The notes under the pieces: generated by a model | The model's input: only the letters and a program-made list of their open reading frames with translations | Database searches by the model: none | What the model was told of the DNA's origin: nothing | Shown: piece after piece, positions 1-9,065 of the stretch | How the letters are laid out: every line of letters starts with the position of its first letter | How positions within the stretch are numbered: the first letter of the stretch is position 1 | Assembly: GCF_029784135.1 (NCBI RefSeq) | Contig: NC_073746.1 | Coordinates: forward strand, 254,661,994 to 254,725,993 | DNA: 64,000 nucleotides | Source: Toxorhynchites rutilus septentrionalis | Lineage: Eukaryota; Arthropoda; Insecta; Diptera; Culicidae | Direction of reading: 5' to 3' | Translations under genes and position numbers: made by a program

Positions 1-87
1 TTGTTGGAAAGTTATTTTTGCGCTATAATATAGTCCTTGACAGTGTTTTGTTTGGTTAAGTCGTTCGTGAGTTATAGTGTCGCAAAT

Positions 88-1082
88 ATGGAGCAAAATA
101 AAGAGAAAATCCGACATATTTTACAGTACTACTATGACAAAGGCAAAAATGCATCTCAAGCTGCCAATAAAATTTGTGCAGTTTATGGACCCGATACAGT
201 TTCCATTTCCACCGCACAACGATGGTTTCAACGGTTTCGTTCTGGTGTAGAGGTCGTCGAAGATGCGCCACGCTCCGGAAGGCCTGTCATCAAAAATTGC
301 GACAAAATCACTGAATTAGCCGAGAAAGACCGGCATAGTAGCAGCCGTAGCATCGGCCAAGAGCTGGGGATAAGTCATCAAACCGTTATTAACCATTTGA
401 AGAAGCTTGGATTCACAAAGAAGCTCGATGTATGGGTGCCACACACGTTGACGCAAAAAAAACATCTTTGACCGTATCGACGCATGTGAATCGCTGCTGA
501 ATCGCAACAAAATCGACCCGTTTCTGAAGCGGATGGTGACTGGCGATGAAAAGTGGGTCACTTACGACAACGTGAAGCGCAAACCCTGGCCAAGCCCTCA
601 TTAACGGCCAGGAAGGTTCGGCTGTGTGTTTGGTGGGATTGTCAAGGAATAATCTATTATGAGCTGCTTCCCTATGGCCAAACGCTTAATTCGGACCTAT
701 ACGGCCAACAACTGAACCGCTTGAAGGTAGCACTCATGAAGAAGAGGCCATCTTTGATAAACAGAGGCCGCATTGTCTTCCTTCAGGACAACGCCAGGCC
801 ACACACTTCTTTGGTGACGCGCCAGAAGCTCCGGGAGCTCGGATGGGAGGTTCTTTTGCATCCGCCGTATAGTCCGGACCTTGTACCAAGTGACTACCAC
901 CTGTTTTGGTCCATGGCGAACGAGCTAGGTAGTCAGAAGTTAGCCACAAAAGAGGCCTGTGAAAATTGGCTATCCGAGTTTTTTTTTCCAATAAGGAAGC
1001 GAGCTTCTATAACAGGGGTATTATGAAGTTGGCATCTCGTTGGGAACAAGTCATCGAACAAAACGGCGCATATTTGACTTAA
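88..1082 (+). pseudogene. mariner transposase (DD34D) pseudogene, copy 1
   Basis: This is the relic of a mariner-family transposase, a nuclear DDD enzyme that cuts and pastes its own element at TA sites. It starts with MEQNKEKIRHIL, as copy 2 does, followed by the paired helix-turn-helix region and WVPHTL linker. Catalytic contexts remain in different frames: TGDEKW, LQDNARPH and VPSDYHLF. Three lesions are seen against copy 2: an A8 run instead of A7 near 455-462, which ends the first frame at 471; a net 34-bp loss near 586, in the segment after the first catalytic Asp; and a T9 run at 979-987 where the frame needs seven. The expected C-terminus, ending ...NGAYLT, is readable up to the stop at 1080-1082. 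The first two lesions make this copy inactive. Confidence 0.92.
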
Positions 1083-1089
1083 AACCGAT

Positions 1090-1834
1090 TTTTTTTTTTT
1101 TTCCCAAAATATATTTTTTATTAAGGCACATGTGGCGTTAGCCTGACGGGGCCGGGAGTCCAATATTTTGACAATTTTTGTCTTACAACTATGTTAGTAA
1201 TATGTAACCGATTACTCGCGGTTGGCTCGAGGTTAGTATTACAAGTGTTCTCATAATTGGTATGTTGCAGTCTTCGATGCTCTATGCGTGTGCCCGACAC
1301 GGGCTACTTCCTATTGGGATGCAGCTGACCATTAATCAGCAACGCCCCCCTAGTCTGTACCCCATATCTAGCGTGGTGCGTCTTTCTCGACTCGAGGAAT
1401 CCAGGATAGAATGGTCACTAGCCGGCGCAATCATCAGTTCGTGTAGAGTTGTCATGAGCGGTACAACCTTTGGCTCTTGTTGAATGATCAGTGGACTGCA
1501 CAACCTTTGGCCCGTGCATCTGTAAAGAGTGTGTGTATGTATTGCCGCGACTAAGTAAAAGTTTATCGATTGGATAGGAGGGATATGAAACGGGGACACA
1601 ACGAAGGAAACATCATTAAACGTTGACATCGGCGTTTCTGAGGAACAGGTATAGATGAAGCAGAAGATCAGGATCCCGGCTACCTAAGATATCCCGGACG
1701 GGGATATCCGATTGTCTGCCTTTTGCTCTCAGTGCTCTAGAGAGCTGAGAGCGAGCAGCATGGAACCGGATACACGACCAGACAACATGCTCGATGTCGT
1801 GGTAGCCATCGCCACAACCACAAAGATTGTGTGA
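1090..1834 (-). mobile_element. 5'-truncated LINE (I/Loa-like) 3' end inserted in mariner
   Basis: The insert has a poly-T start on the plus strand (1090 to about 1102), meaning a poly-A tail on the minus strand. It is flanked by the 11-bp direct repeat TTAAAACCGAT, the hallmark of target-primed reverse transcription. Only the last 71 codons of the polyprotein and about 510 bp of 3' UTR remain. It must be younger than the mariner copy that carries it. Confidence 0.88.
1616..1831 (-). pseudogene. C-terminal fragment of LINE ORF2 (zinc-knuckle tail)
   Basis: An open frame of 71 residues plus stop begins at the truncated 5' edge and has no start codon of its own. Its head reads LCGCGDGYHDIEHVVWSC, a Cys/His pattern (C-x-C, then H and C) typical of the tail that follows the reverse transcriptase and RNase H domains in I- and Loa-type insect LINEs. 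It continues with a basic segment (RALRAKGRQ) and ends ...LFLRNADVNV. The frame has no internal stop, which fits a fairly recent insertion. Clade assignment comes from recognising the tail motif and is less certain than the LINE call itself. Confidence 0.8.
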
Positions 1835-1917
1835 TTAAAACCGATGATTGTAACTAATTTTATGAACAAATGAAAATTCAAAAAAAAATACCGCAGGACT
1901 TTTTTGACAGCCTAATA

Positions 1918-3640
1918 TATTTTAAATCGATTGATACAAATATCTCTGCGGTCTATCGAGGAACGATCAACGCTTGTGTTCAAATCCTTTGATTTTTTTT
2001 TGCATGTCCGCTTTTGAGATTTTCATATTAGTATTTTTTTCCACGTTCCATTTAACCCTATACTTTCCTGTTCAACTAAGTCCTAGTTTTAAAAAAATAT
2101 AAGGGATTGCGTTAAAGACATTTTTGATGTAGAACTACGAAATTATTTTATTTAATTTGCTTGTTTAACATTTCCGATTGAATTTTGGAATGCATCAAAA
2201 TTGTATTATCTCTATTGAGTAAAATGTTGTGGTATTCATGAACAGGGCGATTGGTTCACGTGGCTTTGTAGAAGCAGCAGATGGTTGATTCATGAATCAT
2301 TTTTGCTTTCCCGAGAACGATGTACAAATTCGCCGTATGTCGAACTTTGTCTCCTTATTCCCGATGCACCTACTGCACTGAGCACGTATCATAAATATTC
2401 TTTTTCTTTGGATTATGAAGGCTTCATGCTGTATGACTTGTCGCAATTAGCAATGAAAAAGGTCAATTGGTGGATTTGAACCAACCATCTAAAGCGATGG
2501 CCTTTTTCGCAGTTGAAACACTACAGTCACAGTCGATTTTAATTTTGTTCCATACTGTGTCGGCATTTCACATTTCTAGTAAACAAAACACAAGAAAAAC
2601 TATAGTGCGCATAAAAACACACCTTCGGCAACGCATGGAAACAATAACAATATGTGTGTTTGATGCAAAAATAAACAAGAACTCTTCACTAGACGGTATG
2701 AAAATCGGCGCGTTGAATCATTAAATCGAGGTTTACCTTGGATTTGAAACTGTGAACAAAATCCCATTGCCATATGCGAAATCAATCATTCACAACACTC
2801 CATCCACACTCATACTTCATTTTGCTCTTGGGCCGCTGACATCAGCATTAAGAAAAACTGTTGATTGCTAGCTGGCTGGAGTCAGACCGTGTAAAACGAA
2901 TCGCGGCTGGCTTCTTCTAAAGCCATCTAAGTGCAAACGGACAGAGCTTAAATTACTACATCGACGAATGTCATGGCAACTCGTCTCAGAATTTGGACCA
3001 TCTCAGATTGCAGTGAAACGTTGTGGGTGTAAAGACATGGTGATTTAAACTTTTATGAAACAGTGAAAACTAAGCAAGGAATCGACTCAAGCTTCAGAGA
3101 ATACACTCGACAAAAAATTAAAGGAACAGAGAGCGTCGAAAATTTGGAATGATTTTTTGACGTGCTGCAACTTTGTGAAAAATCAACGCATACAGATGAG
3201 ATATAAATAATTTTAATGCTCCAAATTTCAGGTATTAGAATATTCAATGTATGTACATATTTTTATCTCGGTGTGTGTAGGTGTAGTAAACAACAATATC
3301 GAGAAGAAATAAACAATATTTTTGTTTTCTATTTTTCAAAAATTTTGTGGATTACCACAATATTTTGCTAACCAACGCAATAGTAAATCCAATTAATTTA
3401 ATCAACCAGCTTTTACTTGGTTCCTTGAATGTTTCTGTTGGACCTTTCAATACAGAGATATCTATGTTTGAATGAAAAATTACTCCTTCGTCTTTGATGA
3501 ATAATGTATAAATGTATTAAATTGTTATTAACATGACATTCAACTAGTATAAAATAGTTTTGGTGGTGGTCTAGAAAAGAATCGCAAGCAACTGCAACTG
3601 ATGAAGTTTGATATATAATTCTATTTTGTTCTCGTGAGAA
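1918..3640. other. unassigned, AT-rich
   Basis: I see no convincing gene. Short open frames (2285-2479, 2467-2724, 3053-3247) show no recognisable domain. At about 2122-2142 the string TTTTTGATGTAGAACTACG resembles the terminal repeat of the TIR element family described at 33076-34345, so a remnant of that family may lie here. Confidence 0.4.
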
Positions 3641-3649
3641 TAATACACG

Positions 3650-3890
3650 AGAGTTATTATGACCACTCCACGCGGAAGCAGAATAGAAATTGATGCTCTT
3701 GGACACTATTGCATCACTTAAACCGAATGCGCAAATCTTTCTTCGCTCGACCGCAATTACAAACAAACATTCCTTTATTACCATTCCATGCGAAAGCGAA
3801 ACAGAAACTGATCCTAGTGGATACGATTGCATCACGGGAAACGAATGCGTAAATCTTCCTTTGCTCGAGCGCATTTTCAAGCGAGTAAAA
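3650..3890 (+). repeat. two diverged tandem units of about 122 bp
   Basis: The unit beginning near 3654 (TTATTATGACCACTCCACGC...) returns near 3775 (TTTATTACCATTCCATGCG...). Both contain GATAC/GACAC-ATTGCATCAC, then AACCGAATGCG or AAACGAATGCG, AAATCTT and CTCGA-CGCA. On the minus strand the same stretch gives an open frame of 194 codons (3413-3997) with a matching internal protein repeat. The frame looks like a by-product of the repeat, because no known domain is visible and the plus strand is also partly open. Confidence 0.65.
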
Positions 3891-4286
3891 GAAATCACAG
3901 TCTGCATGTATTCGCGATAACGATTTCTCCAGTTGCCTTGATTTTGCGTCCGTGTTCGGGAACACATTCCGATCACCGCAAAAACGATCATCATCAATGA
4001 GCTAGATTGTTATGATTTCAATAGTCTGGTTTCAATTTTTAAGCGATTGAAACGATTTTTTGGAGTGACAATCACATAACTCTTTGACATTTTATCCATT
4101 CAGCCGGTAAAGAGGTATTGACGTTGAAAGCCTTGCACTCCAGTGTCACTCTCTCGTTTTCGAAATTTTGAACTTACACCCCGGTACAGAAATAAAAACA
4201 TTTTTTTTGTATCACGATGTGCGTGGTCGAACTCCCCCAAAAGCGGCGCGACGGATTCTTATGAAATTATACACAAAAAACTTGAT
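3891..4286. other. unassigned
   Basis: No gene or family recognised. A purine/pyrimidine-mixed, moderately AT-rich spacer between the tandem units and the MITE at 4287. Confidence 0.3.
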
Positions 4287-4684
4287 AGCAGTGTTGCCAC
4301 ATTTTAATCTGTACCAGAGGGGTCAAAAACTATTCTCATCTGTACTTTTTCTTCCAAAAATCTGTACCATCGAAAAGCTTCGTTGTAAAGAAAAATCTAT
4401 TTTATTAGCATGAAATAAATACTCATTTGTTTACTGCAAATACTACATTTATATTTGCAAATCACTCGTGTGTTTGATGATACTTATACATAGTTTGTCT
4501 GAAAACCAGGCGACACTGCGGTGTAAAAGTCGTCATGTAAGAAATTTCATACGCGGAGAAAATCTGTACCACTCTGTACTTTTTGGCGAAAAACCTGTAC
4601 TCTGTGACGTACAGAATCTGTACCAAAAATAACGAAAAAAAACTGTACCTTTCCAGATAAATCTGTACGTGTGGCAACACTGCT
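4287..4684. mobile_element. MITE family 'GTGTTGCCAC', complete copy (398 bp)
   Basis: Terminal inverted repeats AGCAGTGTTGCCAC and GTGGCAACACTGCT bound the element. The interior is rich in repeated AATCTGTACC and CTGTACTTTTT motifs and has no coding capacity. A second, interrupted copy lies at 32848-35348. Superfamily is not clear, as I could not identify an unambiguous target duplication. Confidence 0.85.
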
Positions 4685-4689
4685 TGGTA

Positions 4690-4741
4690 TGCATGAGAAT
4701 AGGTCGTAAACTATATATGATACCTCTAGGATACCGATTAT
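4690..4741 (+). repeat. about 50-bp sequence shared in inverted orientation with 30534-30587
   Basis: GAGAATAGGTCGTAAACTAT at this site is followed by a GATACC-CTAGGATACCGAT block. The reverse complement of 30534-30587 carries the same string with few changes. No family recognised. Confidence 0.7.
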
Positions 4742-5397
4742 TTCGTATTTAATACCAATTAGAATGGCCATATACAGAAAAAAAACTATTTTTCTGATTT
4801 TTTCGCATTTTATTCAATTTGGCTACAGAAAATACTTCAACTTCGAATCCCCTATTTTAATTCCGAATTTAATATTTTTGTATAAACATTATTCAAATAA
4901 TTAAACTGTCGTTCGTTTTCCAAACCGAATGAATTTATTTACGTTGTCGAATGACAGATGACACTACGTCCGCTTCACCGAACCTTCATCCATACATGCG
5001 CAAGTAACCTCAATTCGCCTAAAGCAAGGCGCAACGCCGGAGAGTCGGAAGTATTTCTGAATGAGCACAATGTATCATTGCATGAGCATGTGTGTAGATC
5101 CAGTGCCCATGTTGTTGAAGAAATTGCTGAGATTATGGTAGGCGACTGCACAGCGACGTGGGAAATTGTGATTCGAGGAAGAAACAACAATCGACGCCCT
5201 ATCGTTCCTATCGTTCGCCTTCTCAACGTAGTATTACTTGCGTCATTTTTATTAGTACTTAGTTGAAAATTCTAGCAAGCAACATGCCTTGAATGTGTTC
5301 TGAGTGACAAGCTTCAGAATATGTATGTGACCACAGTGTCAGAATGAAAATTCTTTGACGAAAAATTCCCCAGCCGTTCTGAGGGGATAAGAGAGAA
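4742..5397. other. unassigned, includes weak open frame 4958-5266
   Basis: A 102-codon plus-strand frame (4958-5266) and an antisense frame overlap. The plus frame ends in a hydrophobic run (LLNVVLLASFLLVLS), but no domain or splice context supports it. Left as unassigned. Confidence 0.3.
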
Positions 5398-5675
5398 CTC
5401 ATTGATACACCGGAAAATGTGCATTTTTACAGGGTTTTTCTAACAACAACTTTTCATGTATCCAACTAAACCTAATTTTGTTTTTAATCTCGTTAGCGAT
5501 ATAGTGCATTCGACAGAGTTTTAGATCTTATAAAAATATGGACATTTAGACGTCAACTTTCTATTTTTTTAGTTTCTGGAAAATATGGCATTTTTTATGA
5601 AGACTCTTGAAGAAAAAAAAATATTCACTCCTAACATTTTTTGTGTGAACTCTTGGTTTGAAATGGAACTAACAC
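5398..5675 (+). repeat. truncated copy of TIR repeat family A
   Basis: Shares the left terminal block (GTGCATTTTTACAGG) and the core GAGTTTTAGATCTTAT ... GTCAAC ... TTTCTGG ... ATATGGCATTTTT with the complete copy at 31784-32210. The right terminal repeat is not found, so this copy is truncated or decayed. Confidence 0.75.
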
Positions 5676-5764
5676 TTAAAACAAAAGCAATATAGTTGAG
5701 GGTTTGTCCGTTTATGCTGCTGCACAGTATCTCTTCGAGGTGGATTAATTCGATTTTTTCATCA

Positions 5765-5990
5765 TTTAACGAACATTCGGGATGAGTTCAGACCTTAGTT
5801 GAACCCGAATGCGACGTCAACCCGAATGCACATTTTACGGATTGTAACAAATACACGAATGCAACATGTTGGCTACCTAGCGTCTTCGATAGCCTACCAG
5901 AAGGTGCCAACACCACTATTTTTAAACAATACTCGAACGAACGACTCCACGTAGAACCATTTGATCCGAAATGCATTTTACGTCAATGAA
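5765..5990 (-). repeat. ATTCGGGT-type minisatellite, decayed, minus orientation
   Basis: ACCCGAATGCGAC, ACCCGAATGCACA and CACGAATGCAAC recur about every 20 bases. Their reverse complement gives the GCATTCGGGTaaATGT unit seen at 7066-7162 and 8452-8525. Together with those arrays the arrangement is inverted, as at the ends of a foldback element. Confidence 0.6.
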
Positions 5991-6924
5991 AATAATGCCG
6001 ACGGCGCACCAATATATGAACGAATATGACGAATATGAACTACACCGGATAGTGACTAACAGTTTATTACATTTCACATACATCAAATATTCACATAACT
6101 AACAATACATTTCCAGGTTCACAATATTCAATATTCTACATTACACTCGTACATTACATCTAACAATAATCCATTTTACATTTATTACAATTTAATTTAA
6201 CAGGTCACAAATAAAACAGATAATCTGGCACAATCTTCTCCATATAAAATGAATACTCTGCGGTGGACCAAGTTGGAATGATCTGCTCCGCAGATCAGCA
6301 TTTTTACCATCCGCAGCTCTTAACCGAATTAGCTTCGGCTGTGGTGAACTACGCCCACTGCTTTGATGTCTGTTCCGAAATCCTGCAGCGGAAGCGAGAT
6401 GTCCTGTTTCACGTACAAGTCCCTTTTACACTTACTATAGTGCTTTGTTTGATGTTGCTGTCTGAGCGAATATTATTGTTACGCACGGGTTATTGTCCGC
6501 ACCAGACAGCAGCTGATTGACTCCAGGGTTGTAGTGAAGAGGGTTCATTCAAGACGCAAACACAACGTTTACCCGAACTCGAATGAAAAAAAATTCAGAC
6601 AAATCAGATTATGAGTTTAGTCAAATCTCCTGTTCCGACGGATCCGACGGTCCGACGGATGCCGACCTAACTAAAAGATCGTCTCCTATCTCCTTGGATT
6701 TAACAAATGTAGATATCTTAATTCAATAATTACAGAAAATTGTTCTTTCTTGAGTTCTTTCAAATGAGCTTTTCTATCGGGTGGTGTTCAACTGATTTTA
6801 ATTTATTATCAGGGTAATCTGCATTTTGATTTTTTTTCAATATTTCTTTCTCATTCAGGATTGTTTGTCATTAGTTTACCGAGTTCTATCCATATAAATG
6901 GTATTCGAGTTTCTCGTAAATGGT
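5991..6924. other. unassigned
   Basis: Contains an A/T-rich stretch with repeated TACATT/ACAATA words (6060-6200) and an 85-codon frame (6263-6520) without recognisable domain. A lone ACCCGAACTCGAATG (about 6570) may be a stray unit of the neighbouring minisatellite. Confidence 0.3.
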
Positions 6925-6925
6925 G

Positions 6926-7060
6926 TAGGCGATCTGGCGTGGTGGTAACAGCCATACCTCTCACGCAGAGCTCACGAGTTCAATTCTTACTCCCGACATT
7001 CTTCCAGAAATGGAAGTAGGAGTGACGAACCAGCTGAAATGTGTTGAAAGTCACTATTAA
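6926..7060 (+). mobile_element. tRNA-derived SINE (Feilai-like)
   Basis: A tRNA-like promoter is visible: an A-box-like CTGGCGTGGTGG near 6934 and a B-box-like GAGTTCAATTC about 40 bases later. The tail GTGTTGAAAGTCACTATTA matches the second copy at 46666-46816 on the other strand. The element would be transcribed by RNA polymerase III and mobilised by a LINE. The family name is from memory of mosquito SINEs and is tentative; the SINE call itself is firm. Confidence 0.8.
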
Positions 7061-7065
7061 TTCTA

Positions 7066-7162
7066 TGAATTACATTCGGGTAAATGTTACTTTCGGCTAA
7101 ATATTGCATTCGGATAAATGTCGTATTCGAATAAATGTTGCATTCTGGCAAATGTTCGGATA
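7066..7162 (+). repeat. minisatellite, unit about 16-17 bp (ATTCGGGTAAATGT), left half
   Basis: Successive units read CATTCGGGTAAATGTTA, CTTTCGGCTAAATATT, GCATTCGGATAAATGTC, GTATTCGAATAAATGTT and GCATTCTGGCAAATGTT. The array stops at the TA where mariner copy 2 is inserted and resumes on its far side. Confidence 0.85.
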
Positions 7163-7164
7163 TA

Positions 7165-8451
7165 TTAGGCTGTCAAAAAAGTCCTGCGGTATTTTTTTTG
7201 AATTTTCATTTGTTCATAAAATTAGTTACAATCATCTGTTTTAAGTCAAATATGCGCCGTTTTGTTCGATGACTTGTTCCCAACGAGATGCCAACTTCAT
7301 AATACCACTATTATAGAAGCTCGCTTCCTTATTGGAAAAAAAACTCGGATAGCCAATTTTTACAGGCCTCTTTTGTGGCTAACTTCTGACTACCTAGCTC
7401 GTTCGCCATGGACAAAAACAGGTGGTAGTCACTTGGTGCAAGGTCCAGACTATACGGCGGATGCAAAAGAACCTCCCATCCGAGCTCCCGGAACTGCTGG
7501 CGCGTCACCAAAGAAGTGTGTGGCCTGGCGTTGTCCTGAAGGAAGACAATGCGGCCTCTGTTTATCAAAGATGGCCTCTTCTTCATGAGTGCTACCTTCA
7601 AGCGGTCCAGTTGTTGGTCGTATAGGTCCGAATTGAGCGTTTGGCCATAGGGAAGCAGCTCATAATAGATTATTCCTTCACAATCCCACCAAACACACAG
7701 CCGAACCTTCCTGGCCGTTAATGAGGGCTTGGCCACCGTCTGAGCCGCTTCAGCGGGCTTCGACCACGACCGTTTGCGCTTCACGTTGTCGTAAGTGACC
7801 CACTTTTCATCGCCAGTCACCATCAGCCTCAGAAACGGGTCGATTTTGTTGCGATTCAGAAGCGATTCACATGCGTCGATACGGTCAAAGAAGTTTTTTT
7901 GCGTCAACGTGTGTGGCACCCATACATCGAGCTTCTTTGTGAATCCAAGCTTCTTCAAATGGTTAATAACGTTTTGATGACTTATCCCCAGCTCTTGGGC
8001 GATGCTACGGCTGCTACTATGCCGGTCTTTCTCGGCTAATTCATCGATTTTGTCGCAATTTTCGACGACAGGCCTTCCGGAGCATGGCGCATCTTCGACG
8101 ACCTCTACACCAGAACGGAAACGTTGAAACCATCGTTGTGCGGTGGAAATGGAAACTGTATTGGGTCCATAAACTGCACATATTTTATTGGCAGCTTGTG
8201 GTGCATTTTTGCCTTTGTCATAGTAGTACTGTAAAATATGTCGGATTTTCTCTTTATTTTGCTCCATATTTGCGACAACTATAACTCACGAACGACTTAA
8301 CCAAACAAAACACTGTCAAGGACTATATTATAGCGCGCAAAAATACCTTTCCAACAAGCTATAGTATGACTCGATACAATGAATACAACTAGAACCACGC
8401 GCTTACAACTACACCTCGCGGAAATACCGCAGGACTTTTTTGACAGCCTAA
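7165..8451 (-). mobile_element. mariner element copy 2, complete (1287 bp)
   Basis: Terminal inverted repeats start TTAGGCTGTCAAAAAAGTCC at 7165 and end with its complement at 8451, each flanked by TA (7163-7164, 8452-8453). The transposase lies on the minus strand. All parts of a mariner are present: both ends, an intact leader and an almost complete reading frame. The insertion splits an ATTCGGGT minisatellite, which gives a clean empty-site prediction. Confidence 0.97.
7241..8267 (-). pseudogene. mariner transposase (DD34D), one frameshift from intact
   Basis: The transposase binds the terminal repeats and performs TA-targeted cut-and-paste transposition in the nucleus. The frame opens at MEQNKEK (8267) and reads 312 codons. 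Residues 1 to about 110 form the paired helix-turn-helix region (FQRFRSG, ELGISHQNVINHLKK), WVPHTL is at 116-121, and the catalytic triad is D153 (TGDEKW), D245 (LQDNARPH) and D280 (APSDYHLF), with 34 residues between the last two. An A8 run at 7336-7343 (seven expected) shifts the frame and ends it early. Removing one base gives a 341-residue reading to the stop at 7241-7243, the usual family length. The common YSPD motif is YSLD here. The break is in a homopolymer, so it may be a sequencing error. Confidence 0.93.
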
Positions 8452-8525
8452 TATGTTACATTCGGGTGATTGGAATTCGGGTAGCTGTGGTTCGGGTGAC
8501 TGTCTTTCTGGTAAATGTGACAGAA
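8452..8525 (+). repeat. minisatellite ATTCGGGT, right half
   Basis: Units TACATTCGGGTGATTG, GAATTCGGGTAGCTGT, GGTTCGGGTGACTGT and CTTTCTGGTAAATGTGA follow directly after the mariner right end, continuing the array interrupted at 7163. Confidence 0.82.
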
Positions 8526-8900
8526 TCGTCCATCTTACCAGCATCGGGAAAAAGGTGTACTTTTCGGTCTGTTTGAATTTCCGTAAAAAACATTGAAGAA
8601 CACTTTTTTGTAAAGCATTTGCCCGATCATATCGAAAAACAGTATATTGAATTGCAAGAAATTGCATCTTTTGAAGTATTTCTTCACATGTTCCTATTAC
8701 CCCCACCTCTCCTACATGAAAATAACAACAACGTACGAAACCGTTTCGATTTGGCTCGCGCCCGAAAATATCGAAGCAATCTACATCGTCGTCATAATTC
8801 CAAGTTCGTTACGATCCAACATTGTCAGCGCCATGGTAGCCAAATTAACTCTCTGCATTAACATGCACTGCTCACTATCTAGAGTAACACTGAAACGCTG
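8526..8900. other. unassigned
   Basis: Overlapping short frames on the plus strand (8619-8861, 8647-8901) in two phases, neither with a known domain. Nothing else seen. Confidence 0.3.
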
Positions 8901-9065
8901 AAGGAAGGAAGGAAGGTTTTGTATTATAGAGACTTTAAACTTTTTCAGTTCATTCGTCTCAAGCCTTGAGAAAGACCCTTGGAAAACTTTACTCTACTCT
9001 AGCACTACACCTCCACCCTCATTGCCTTGAGAAAGGCACTCGATCCCTCGCCGTCCTACTCATCC
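8900..9065 (-). repeat. probable interspersed repeat with (AAGG)n edge
   Basis: Begins with GAAGGAAGGAAGG followed by TTTTGTATTATAGAGACTTT and contains two copies of CTTGAGAAAG-C (near 8967 and 9025). I recall this string as common in mosquito DNA, but only one copy is present here, so the call is from memory. Confidence 0.4.

Larger units (their letters stand above)
1..1915 (+). mobile_element. mariner element copy 1, left end outside window, with nested LINE
   Basis: The first bases match the inner 5' leader of the second mariner copy (7165-8451, opposite strand), so the left terminal repeat lies just outside the window. The right terminal repeat is present and ends at 1915 in ...GACAGCCTAA, followed by the TA target at 1916-1917. 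A 745-bp LINE fragment (1090-1834) sits just after the transposase stop codon, with the 11-bp duplication TTAAAACCGAT at 1079-1089 and 1835-1845. Without that insert the element would be close to 1.2 kb, a normal mariner size. It is non-autonomous because its transposase is broken. Confidence 0.93.

Noticed and set aside
697..991. Antisense frames inside mariner copy 1 (and 7262-7625 in copy 2)
   Set aside because: They are mirror frames of the transposase on the other strand; both copies show the same ones.
3413..3997. 194-codon minus-strand frame as a gene
   Set aside because: No domain, no splice support, and its internal protein repeat follows from the 122-bp DNA tandem repeat. Kept only as an observation.
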